Below are positions 42,265 to 49,962 of a DNA stretch of 64,000 nt, one piece after another; the stretch's first letter is position 1, and each line of letters begins with the position of its first letter. The notes under the pieces are model-generated. The model saw only the letters and a program-made list of their open reading frames with translations, ran no database searches and was not told where the DNA came from. Origin of the DNA: Vulcanisaeta souniana JCM 11219 (GTDB lineage: Archaea > Thermoproteota > Thermoprotei > Thermoproteales > Thermocladiaceae); the NCBI RefSeq assembly GCF_026000775.1, contig NZ_AP026830.1, forward strand, positions 1,697,056 to 1,761,055, written 5' to 3'. Position numbers and translations under genes: made by a program.

Positions 42265-43077
42265 ATTTTCCCGGCGTCATTTCCACTTTTTATGAGGAGG
42301 TAGGGACCTATCGTTGATGAATTCTGCCAGTGTAATCTCATTATTATTTTAATCATTACGTGGGGTCAGGGCAGGTCAGTCTCCTCACTGATCAGCACTG
42401 CAATGAATCATCACAACTAGGTGCTAAGCCTTGGATATTCAAATACGTTACTGTTCACTTAAAATAACACATCCATTCTACTTCTCCAAGCAGGAACAGC
42501 AAAATGATGCGTATTAATACACCATCTCTATGATCTTTAATATGAATTCATTGGACACAATCAACGAGGCTCTGGTATTAATTGGTAGGGCGAGAATGAA
42601 TAGGACCAATTGCCGCGAGACACTCGACGCGCTGTGGGAACTACTTATAAATCTGGACTTTGAATTAAGGCACAACCATGATATGCCCATTAGTTATGCC
42701 CTGGTAAATTGAATTGAGGTGGCTCACTGGCTTTTTATGTATTCCGCGAACTAATTTAACTCCTTAATAATAGGTCTTTGATTTAAATTAGCTAGTATTC
42801 TGTGCTGCTTGATAACATGAAACCTTGGTTGGATGAGATAATACTGAGTAGGTGATGAACTAAGGGATGGGGATGATGATACTAATGAGGTGAGACTTGT
42901 TAATGTGATTGAGTGTGCAGGGATGAGTGTTAATATAATATTCAGGATTATATGGTGTATGGCTCAAGGGTTCTGTACTTTATAATGTATACTGAAGGGA
43001 CTCAGTTACATCTGTAAGGGATGATCGTCAGACTACCTGCCCATATGTGTGGCTTAGTCAAATTTTTGACTATAAAG
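42265..43077. other. gene-poor region with possible coding debris
   Basis: These ~800 bases have no convincing large gene. They hold a small open frame (42542-42712, listed). A short minus-strand tail translates EITLAEFINDRSLPPHKKWK. A broken plus-strand stretch near 42818-42995 reads MKPWLDEIILSR, stops, then continues DELRDGDDDTNEVRLVNVIE in a shifted frame. These look like remnants of lost small genes. Confidence 0.45.
42542..42712 (+). CDS. small helical protein or fragment
   Basis: A 56-residue frame beginning MNSLDTINEALVLIGRARMN and rich in Leu, Asn and charged residues, consistent with a helical bundle. I do not recognise a family. It has no clear ribosome site and lies among gene debris, so it could be a remnant. 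Confidence 0.3.
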   Translation: MNSLDTINEALVLIGRARMNRTNCRETLDALWELLINLDFELRHNHDMPISYALVN

Positions 43078-43088
43078 CATATAAAAAC
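43078..43088 (+). promoter_or_regulatory. TATA-like element deciding the start of the disulfide oxidoreductase gene
   Basis: CATATAAAAAC is centred 25 bases before GTG 43108. This favours that codon as a leaderless start over in-frame starts at 43021, 43045 and 43066, which lie before or at this box. Confidence 0.5.
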
Positions 43089-43107
43089 TGCCAGATTTGA
43101 CCCAATT

Positions 43108-44562
43108 GTGCTTGGTAAATACCCAGTATTTCCACCCGCAGACCGTGAATTTGAGGACCCACCAAAACTTAGTAACTATGACGTTGTCGTAATAGGCGGT
43201 GGAGGCGGCGGTTACCATGGCGCCTTTGAATTAAGCAAGGGTGGTTATAGGGTGCTTATGATTGATGACAAGGGTAACCTGGGTGGTAACTGTCTCTATG
43301 AGGGTTGTATACCGTCCAAGGCCGTCTACATGACGATATACCTAATGGAGAAGGTTAGGGGTATACTCAATAGCGTTGGTAATAAGGACGTGAATGCCGT
43401 TAGGGTTCTTTGGGAGAACGCAATTGATCACAAGGACAACATTCAATACATAAGGTACCTACAGCACATTAGGGAGATTAAGGAGCATGAGAATGTGGAC
43501 TTCATAAAGGGCGTCGCCGAGATCCTAGATCAGCGTAGAATTAGGGTGAGGGCTATCGATGGTTCATGGACGAGGGATATCGAGGCAAGACAATTATTGG
43601 TGGCCACAGGCTCGGTGCCAATCAAAATACCTGTACCAGGCACTGACCTGGCCATTGGTAGCCAGGAACTCTTTGGTTATAAGACTGGCTATAGGAAGGT
43701 GCCTAATGACATAATAATCATTGGTGGTGGTTATATAGGTGTTGAGGTGGCGTCGGTCCTCGGCTCTATGGGCGTTAAGGCAACCATAGTGGAGATGCTA
43801 CCCAGGATACTGGCAGGTTGGGATAATGACATTGTCTCCAGGATTGAGGAGAAGCTCAGGGCTAAGAAGGTTGAGGTGCTAACTAATTCCAGGGTAATCA
43901 GTATTAGGGAGGAGGGTAGTCAGAAGATTGTTGAGTTTCAAAGGCCTGATGGCAGTAAGGGTTATGTGACTGGTTCCGAGGTTATAATGGCCGTTGGTAG
44001 GAGACCAAATGTCGAGGGGCTCGACAACCTAGGTATTGTGGAGAAGGGCCACGTGGAGGTTGAACCATCGATGAAGACCAGGGTACCGAACATATATGCG
44101 GCTGGTGATGTACTGGGCAAATTCATGCTTTATCATGCTGCTGTAAAGGAATCCGTGGTTGCTGCGTGGAACATACTTCACGGTAGGTCCATTTATGAAG
44201 TTAATTTTAACTCAATACCAATGACTATATTCACGGAGCCGGAGGCTGCTATGGTTGGTTTGAACGAGGAGGCTGCCAAGGCCAGGGGCATTAATTACGT
44301 AACTGTTTCGTACCCACTCGAGGATGATGCCTACGCCCAGATAATGGGCGTGAGGGAGGGCTGGGTTAAGTTAGTTATTGAGAGGGAGAGCCAGAGGATT
44401 ATTGGTGGTGTTATTTATGGTGAGGCGGCGTCGATGTTGATAAATGAGGTTGCGCTTGCCGTGGCCGTGAATGCCAGGGTTAAGGATGCTGCATTACTGG
44501 CGCATCAGCATCCGACTATATTTGAGTCCATAGATAGGGCCGCCATTAGGTTCTCGTTGTGA
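43108..44562 (+). CDS. dihydrolipoamide dehydrogenase-like flavoprotein
   Basis: A 484-residue pyridine nucleotide-disulfide oxidoreductase. The FAD site is VVVIGGGGGGYHGAFELSKG and the redox disulfide GGNCLYEGCIPSKA. The NAD site is IIIGGGYIGVEVASVLG; the second FAD-contact motif is NIYAAGDVLG. The C-terminal dimer domain ends HQHPTIFESI with the catalytic His and Glu. It probably oxidises a dithiol (lipoamide or a CoA/protein disulfide partner). No 2-oxoacid dehydrogenase genes are adjacent, so the partner is unclear. An N-terminal ~30-residue leader (KYPVFPPADREFEDPP) precedes the FAD domain. Confidence 0.9.
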   Translation: MLGKYPVFPPADREFEDPPKLSNYDVVVIGGGGGGYHGAFELSKGGYRVLMIDDKGNLGGNCLYEGCIPSKAVYMTIYLMEKVRGILNSVGNKDVNAVRVLWENAIDHKDNIQYIRYLQHIREIKEHENVDFIKGVAEILDQRRIRVRAIDGSWTRDIEARQLLVATGSVPIKIPVPGTDLAIGSQELFGYKTGYRKVPNDIIIIGGGYIGVEVASVLGSMGVKATIVEMLPRILAGWDNDIVSRIEEKLRAKKVEVLTNSRVISIREEGSQKIVEFQRPDGSKGYVTGSEVIMAVGRRPNVEGLDNLGIVEKGHVEVEPSMKTRVPNIYAAGDVLGKFMLYHAAVKESVVAAWNILHGRSIYEVNFNSIPMTIFTEPEAAMVGLNEEAAKARGINYVTVSYPLEDDAYAQIMGVREGWVKLVIERESQRIIGGVIYGEAASMLINEVALAVAVNARVKDAALLAHQHPTIFESIDRAAIRFSL

Positions 44563-44670
44563 TTTTATATATTCATTATTATTCATAATTATGTAAATGA
44601 ATGTTTATATATTCACTTAATTTAGAAGTCAATAAACAGATTAAAAGCCAATCCCCACCCACTACGCGGT

Positions 44671-45000
44671 ATGAGTAGGAAGGTGTGGAAGTGCTATAGG
44701 TGTGGTGAGGACATTGTGGAGGGCATGAAATTCACATTCACTAGGCTTGGTCCAATTCATTGGGAGTGCTTTAGGGCGGAGGTTAGGGATAAGTTCAATG
44801 GTAATGTGCCTGAGGATATCAATGTAATGCTTGAGCTAATGGATTACCTCGCGAATGGGATTGTGAAGGTTAAGGAGCTTGAAGAAAGGGCGTCCTCTGA
44901 TGACGTAAGGCGGTTGTTAATTGATAGGCGGAAGGTTATTGAGGGCGAGACCTCCAGGTTAATGAGCGAATTAAATAAAATGCTCTACGGCGGCGCTTAA
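44671..45000 (+). CDS. DUF2175-like zinc-finger protein
   Basis: A 109-residue protein. Its N-terminal half has a CxxC...HxxC site (CYRCGEDIVEGMKF ... IHWECFR), as in the archaeal DUF2175 family. The C-terminal half is a charged helix, probably a coiled coil (VKVKELEERASSDDVRRLLI D). It may bind nucleic acid or protein; its function is unknown. The AT-rich upstream stretch (44565-44640) holds two TTATATATTCA copies. Confidence 0.8.
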   Translation: MSRKVWKCYRCGEDIVEGMKFTFTRLGPIHWECFRAEVRDKFNGNVPEDINVMLELMDYLANGIVKVKELEERASSDDVRRLLIDRRKVIEGETSRLMSELNKMLYGGA

Positions 45001-45025
45001 TCATATTTTAGTATTTATGAGGAAC

Positions 45026-45033
45026 GTTTAAAT
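45026..45033 (+). promoter_or_regulatory. TATA-like element for the RavA-like ATPase gene
   Basis: GTTTAAAT is centred 27 bases before GTG 45057, as expected for a leaderless start. Confidence 0.45.
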
Positions 45034-45056
45034 TCTGGCATTTTTAGTTATTATCC

Positions 45057-46193
45057 GTGGGCGAAGATTACTTTGGTAGGATTAGGAGCGTTTATACGAG
45101 GTTGAATAGTCTATTCTTCAAGTATGAGAATGAAGTGCTCGGGGCATTAATGGCAACCTTATCAAGGGAGAACTACCTGCTCGTCGGTCCGCCAGGCACT
45201 GCAAAGACAACGCTGGTGTACGCATTGTCTAAGTTATTGAACGCCAAGTGGTTCTATAGGCAGTTGACGAGGTTCACGGATCTTGAGGAGATCCTTGGTC
45301 CGATAAATATAGCGAAGCTTCTTGACGGTAAAGTGGAGAGGATATACGCAAACTCAATTATAGAGAGCGAATTCGCGCTACTCGATGAAATATTTAACGC
45401 CTCAAGTGCAATACTGAACACGCTACTTTCAATACTCAATGAGAGGGTTGTCTATGACGGTGAGAAGGTAGTCCCGGTAAAGACCTGGACAGTCTTTGGT
45501 GCAAGCAATAGGATTCCGGATGAGGAGGAGTTGCAGGCGCTCTATGATAGGTTCCCACTGAGGGTCTTCACGGAGTGGGTTAGTCCTGACGATACCGAGC
45601 CATTGATAATAAAGGGTTGGGAGTTGAGGATGGATCTGGAGAGGATGGAGCCCTTGGCAACCATGGATGATGTTCAAGCTGTTAATAAGATAATAACGCA
45701 ATATGTCTATGAGCATATAAAGGACATATCCAAGGTCATAAGCCCCATGGTTGCCAATTACGTGGAGCACATACCGATTAGTAACAGGACGAGGGTTAAG
45801 GTACCCATGTACGTAGCTACTTACCTAATGTTGCATGGCATAGACATTGGTAATACGGAACTAAGCCCGTCGTTGCTGATGGTCGGCACCATAAAGGTCC
45901 TCAGATACCTAGTGAGTAACAAGGATCAGTTAAATGAGTATTATTCCTTCGCCACAGTCCACATGCCTGAGGACCTACTAAGACTCAGTGAGTTGCTCAG
46001 TGAGGCTAAGGCGTTAATAAATAATGAGGTCTATGACGAGGCAAGACAGAGACTCAGGGATGCAAGGGAATTATTAGATCAAGTAAGGGGTAAGTGGGAT
46101 GCAACAATGGTTAAGCTTTACTCCAATGAACTAAGTGAACTAGAGGAGCTGCTGAAGAGACTAGAGGATGCCTTAGCCGGAAATAGACGATGA
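45057..46193 (+). CDS. RavA/MoxR-type AAA+ ATPase
   Basis: A 378-residue AAA+ protein. Walker A is LLVGPPGTAKTTLVYALS, Walker B FALLDEIFNASSAILNTLLS, sensor 1 WTVFGASNRIPDEEELQALYDRF, and a C-terminal coiled-coil tail follows (ARQRLRDARELLDQ, ELEELLKRLEDALA). This is the RavA branch, which usually works with a VWA protein (ViaA) encoded next to it. No VWA gene is adjacent: the 132-residue minus-strand gene follows tail to tail with a 21-base overlap. Confidence 0.88.
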   Translation: MGEDYFGRIRSVYTRLNSLFFKYENEVLGALMATLSRENYLLVGPPGTAKTTLVYALSKLLNAKWFYRQLTRFTDLEEILGPINIAKLLDGKVERIYANSIIESEFALLDEIFNASSAILNTLLSILNERVVYDGEKVVPVKTWTVFGASNRIPDEEELQALYDRFPLRVFTEWVSPDDTEPLIIKGWELRMDLERMEPLATMDDVQAVNKIITQYVYEHIKDISKVISPMVANYVEHIPISNRTRVKVPMYVATYLMLHGIDIGNTELSPSLLMVGTIKVLRYLVSNKDQLNEYYSFATVHMPEDLLRLSELLSEAKALINNEVYDEARQRLRDARELLDQVRGKWDATMVKLYSNELSELEELLKRLEDALAGNRR

Positions 46194-46571
46194 ACTCCCC
46201 CAACCTCTATAAACATGAAGTATATCACGTGCAATACTCGCTACGGCATTCATTAATTCGGGCGGTGCATTGTAGAGTCTCATGTCAGTAATGACATCAC
46301 TAATTAGCTCACTAATACCCTCAACAATAACCCCAGTACTTGCTAATTCTCTCAATTCCCAATTTAACACCTTGAGGTACATGTAGGACACTATGAAAAA
46401 CCTTGACCTGAAATCATCACCCTCGCCAGGCGGACACCTAAAGCCATTTGCGGGAAAATCCCTGCATAACTCATCAACGTTAACGTTAAGCTCCCTCAGG
46501 TAATCAATTAACAATTGAGGTCTCCTAACCATTGACCAAAACACATCACGGACATTAACCATGAGAATCAC
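46173..46571 (-). CDS. unknown helical protein after the glycosyltransferase
   Basis: A 132-residue protein (ATG 46562 gives 129), mostly helical, with a conserved-looking FWSMVRRPQLLIDYLRELNV start and a Ser-rich end. Its start overlaps the glycosyltransferase stop (GTGA), so the two are co-translated. I do not recognise the family. Confidence 0.6.
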   Translation of the reverse strand: MILMVNVRDVFWSMVRRPQLLIDYLRELNVNVDELCRDFPANGFRCPPGEGDDFRSRFFIVSYMYLKVLNWELRELASTGVIVEGISELISDVITDMRLYNAPPELMNAVASIARDILHVYRGWGSSSSISG

Positions 46572-47761
46572 CCGAGCGGCTTAGCCATCATTAACCTATT
46601 GGCATCAAATACCGTGAACACGCGCCCCCTCCAATTAATGCTCTTAGTGACGACTGTCTTAATTATTGCAAGCCAGGAGAAGTAGACATTAAGTATTGAG
46701 ACAAGTGCAAGCAGTATTGAGTACCTCCTTGTTATATTCATTCCATAGAACGGATCAAGTGACCTAATACTACTTATCCTCACGTAATCCTTAACCGCAC
46801 CAATAATAAATGGTAAAAGTCCAGGTACTATGAACCATGAATTAATGATCGATAGGGCCATGGCAATGGGTAACGTGATCACATACAACGTGTAAGACCC
46901 CGCATACAGTAGAAAGCCCCTAAATCCATAAACTCTAACATACCATAACTGCCTAACGGCCCAGGAGAAGGCCTCCCTAATATTTATGTCCTCAAGTGTT
47001 AGGGCAAGGGACTCAGGAACAAAGTCGATATTAAGACCCTCCTTATGCACAAAATGCGTGATCACATAGTCATCGCTCAAGTAATACGGTAGATAATCAC
47101 GAACACCCCACTTATCGAGGATCCACCTCCAAACAGCCGTAGAACCGCCCCAAGTGAACCTAGCCATTGGATTCTGCATGGCCGTAATACCAATCATATT
47201 AAAGCTGGCCCTTAACAATACCCCAAGACTAAATTCCTTAAGCGGTGCATAGAACCTATACGTTGTGGCTGCGCCTGAACCATTAATCAGTGGCATCACT
47301 AAGTTCCTAAGCCAATGCCTATGGACGAAGACATCGCTATCAACAAAGACGACAACATCACCAGTTATATTACCCAGGGCAAAGGCTAATGCTTCACCCT
47401 TGCTACGCCCACCCCTATTAATCAATACCGAGGCATTTACACTAAACTCCTTAATAAGATCCTTAATAACGCCGTATGCCGGGTCATCCTCACTATCAAG
47501 TACGAAGATGTAGTTCCTACGGCCTGGGTATTCCTGATCCAAAATACTGGCAATATTACCCCTAAGGTTTTGGTCTAAACCCCTCACAGGCATTACCACG
47601 GCTACCCAGGGATGATCACCATCATTATTATTAATTAATTTACTAATTCTCTTCCTATCCCTCCAATACTTAATCTCGAAATAGAGAGATAATAATGATG
47701 ACAATATGGACACAACAATTACCAATGCACCAATAATTACTAATACTGATAACATCATCAC
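46568..47761 (-). CDS. glycosyltransferase family 2, membrane (ceramide-glucosyltransferase-like)
   Basis: A 397-residue enzyme. An N-terminal membrane helix is followed by the GT-A domain. Expected acidic motifs are LDSEDDPAYGV, VVFVDSDVFVHRHW (DxD), the third Asp in YYLSDDYVI, and the acceptor motif RQLWYVRVYG (Q/RxxRW-like). About three to four membrane helices occupy the C-terminal part. Such enzymes transfer a sugar to a lipid at the inner face of the membrane. It heads a two-gene operon. Confidence 0.87.
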   Translation of the reverse strand: MMMLSVLVIIGALVIVVSILSSLLSLYFEIKYWRDRKRISKLINNNDGDHPWVAVVMPVRGLDQNLRGNIASILDQEYPGRRNYIFVLDSEDDPAYGVIKDLIKEFSVNASVLINRGGRSKGEALAFALGNITGDVVVFVDSDVFVHRHWLRNLVMPLINGSGAATTYRFYAPLKEFSLGVLLRASFNMIGITAMQNPMARFTWGGSTAVWRWILDKWGVRDYLPYYLSDDYVITHFVHKEGLNIDFVPESLALTLEDINIREAFSWAVRQLWYVRVYGFRGFLLYAGSYTLYVITLPIAMALSIINSWFIVPGLLPFIIGAVKDYVRISSIRSLDPFYGMNITRRYSILLALVSILNVYFSWLAIIKTVVTKSINWRGRVFTVFDANRLMMAKPLG

Positions 47762-47790
47762 TGAGGATGATTGAGATTATGATTTTTAAG

Positions 47791-48672
47791 TTATTGCTGT
47801 TTAATCAATATCTTCAGTATGGCGGCGAAGTCCTCCTCGGAAAGACCCATCCTCTCAGCCATCCTATAGAGCTGAAGGGCTAGGGACGTCATTGGTATTG
47901 GGACACCGCGCATTGAGACCTCCCTATTAACTATGTCCAGGTCCTTACGCATGTGCTTAAGGGCGAACTGAACCGAGTAATCCCCACTAAGCATCTTGGG
48001 GACCTTTAACTCAGAGGTCGGTGACCTGGCGCTCGATAGTTTTGTCAATAAATCTAAAATAACCGAGTCACTTAAGCCAAAGGACTTGCCCAACTGGACA
48101 GTCTCAGCCAGTGCGATCACGTAGGAACCAAGCAATGCGTTATTTATCAACTTTGCATAAAGCCCATAACCATTCGGCCCAATGTGGACAATGGTCTTGG
48201 CCGTATACTGCAAAACCTCCCTAGCCCTATTAAACGCCTCCTCAGAACCGCCAACAAGCACCACTATTTCCCTCCTCTCAACGGCCACGGAGGTACCAAT
48301 TACTGGGGCATCAACCATGTCACCACCCCTGGACCTAACCATGTTAGCAAGCTCTATTGAGGTGCTCGGCGATATTGTCGACATATCAATAACAAGTGAA
48401 CCCGTCCTCAAGCCATTCAATACTCCATCATTACCCACGATAACGCTTTTAACAGCCTCATCATCACTGAGCATTGTGATTATTACGTCGGAAGCCCTGG
48501 CAAGCTCACTCGGTGTCTTAAATGCCTCAACACCAAACTCCCTACCAAACCTCAGGGCCTTATCAAACGTCCTATTGTAAATACCAATTAATAGACCAGC
48601 ATCCCTTAGGTTCTTGGCTATTCTCCAACCCATGACACCGAGACCAGCCACTCCGACCTTAACTTTAGTCAT
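47791..48672 (-). CDS. 3-hydroxyisobutyrate dehydrogenase-family oxidoreductase
   Basis: A 293-residue beta-hydroxyacid dehydrogenase. The Rossmann motif is VGVAGLGVMGWRIAKNL, the substrate-binding segment VDAPVIGTSVAVERREIVVL VGG, and the catalytic Lys is in YAKLINNALLGSYVIALAE. The all-helical C-terminal domain fits the family. The substrate is one of 3-hydroxyisobutyrate, tartronate semialdehyde, succinic semialdehyde or similar; the specificity is not readable. Confidence 0.9.
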   Translation of the reverse strand: MTKVKVGVAGLGVMGWRIAKNLRDAGLLIGIYNRTFDKALRFGREFGVEAFKTPSELARASDVIITMLSDDEAVKSVIVGNDGVLNGLRTGSLVIDMSTISPSTSIELANMVRSRGGDMVDAPVIGTSVAVERREIVVLVGGSEEAFNRAREVLQYTAKTIVHIGPNGYGLYAKLINNALLGSYVIALAETVQLGKSFGLSDSVILDLLTKLSSARSPTSELKVPKMLSGDYSVQFALKHMRKDLDIVNREVSMRGVPIPMTSLALQLYRMAERMGLSEEDFAAILKILIKQQ

Positions 48673-48852
48673 ACCATCCCTAGCGTTACCTCCTGGGTTT
48701 AAATATCAATCGGGTTTGCAACAAACTACGCATGGAACGAGTTAGATATTATTTGAAGGCCAGGCCATGGATTGTCTCCAATGTATTACCTATGATTTAT
48801 TGAATAGTCACTGAGACAAAACTCTTTAGTTGGTTTTTCAACACATACCTCG

Positions 48853-49710
48853 ATGGCTAGGGTTTACCTTGGACCTGCCGGAATCCCCATAGGCGCCAAG
48901 GAGAGGAAGAGGAGTGCTGGTACAATAGACGGCATTAGGTACGTTAGGGAGGCTGGGCTGAACGCCATGGAGGTTGAGTTTGTACAGGGTGTTAGGATGA
49001 CGAGGGAGGCTGCGATGGATGCCGGTGAAGTCGCCAGGGAACTTGGCGTTAGGCTGTCCGTGCACGCGCCGTACTTCATAAACCTATGTAGCGAGGAGAA
49101 GGAGAAGGTTGAAGCCAGCTTATCAAGGCTTCAGGAGTCCCTTGATAGGGGTGAGGCAATGGGCGCTACGGTGGTTGTCTTCCACCCGGCGTACTACGGC
49201 AAACTCGGCCCTGAGGGTTGCTATAATGCCGTTAAGGATGGCGTTCTCAAGATCGTTGATTGGATGAAGGAAAATGGCATTAAGGGCGTGAAGCTTGGTC
49301 TTGAGGTCATGGCCAGGAAGAACCAGTTCGGTAATTTAGAGGAGACCTTTAGGCTTGTTAAGGATATTAAGCACCCGCAGGTTGTTGCCGTCATTGATTG
49401 GGGGCATGTATTCGCCAGGAATGGTGGTTCCATTGATTACAGGGCTGTGCTTAACATGTGGCATGAGTACTTCGATGATCAACCGATGCATACCCACTTC
49501 ACATGCGTTAAGTTCAAGAGGGGTGAGTGGGTTGATGAGCACGAACCCATAGACACGAATAACCCACCCTTTGAACCTCTGGCGAAGGAGTTGGCTAGTG
49601 AGGATATTGAGATAACGATAATAAACGAGTCCCCGCTCCTGGAGAGGGATGCTCTCAAGATGAAGGAGGTACTACTTAGGTATAATAATGTGCTCGTGGA
49701 ACTCCAATAA
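48853..49710 (+). CDS. endonuclease IV-like (AP2EC) TIM-barrel protein
   Basis: A 285-residue protein of the endonuclease IV/xylose-isomerase-like fold. Probable metal ligands are in order SVHAPYFINL, VFHPAYYG, GLEVMARKNQFG (Glu), VIDWGHVFAR, HTHFTCVKF and the Glu in TIINESPLLER. This order is as in archaeal endonuclease IV, which cuts DNA at abasic sites. The gene is alone, with 180 noncoding bases before it. A related AP-endonuclease-fold sugar isomerase is the main alternative. Confidence 0.82.
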   Translation: MARVYLGPAGIPIGAKERKRSAGTIDGIRYVREAGLNAMEVEFVQGVRMTREAAMDAGEVARELGVRLSVHAPYFINLCSEEKEKVEASLSRLQESLDRGEAMGATVVVFHPAYYGKLGPEGCYNAVKDGVLKIVDWMKENGIKGVKLGLEVMARKNQFGNLEETFRLVKDIKHPQVVAVIDWGHVFARNGGSIDYRAVLNMWHEYFDDQPMHTHFTCVKFKRGEWVDEHEPIDTNNPPFEPLAKELASEDIEITIINESPLLERDALKMKEVLLRYNNVLVELQ

Positions 49711-49962
49711 AGATAACCCTTGGATCACTCACTCTTTCATAACCATCGCCATAAACAAGATTCATAATACATATTAAGGAAGACACGTAATTAAGCAAGC
49801 TTCCCATTTTCGTCCTTATCCTTGGGTTTTTCATTACATAAATTCCTTGGTTTATTCAACTGGGAATTATCGATTTAGTTTCGATTTACCTAATAAATCA
49901 TGGAGTTACATATACTCAGTAGGCAAATAATTAAAAACTCATGAACTTAACAATTATTTCCC

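Noticed and set aside
44565-44625. AT-rich repeats TTATATATTCA as a possible replication origin
   Set aside because: There is no Orc1/Cdc6 gene or origin recognition box nearby, and the stretch is only about 75 bases long; it fits a promoter region better.
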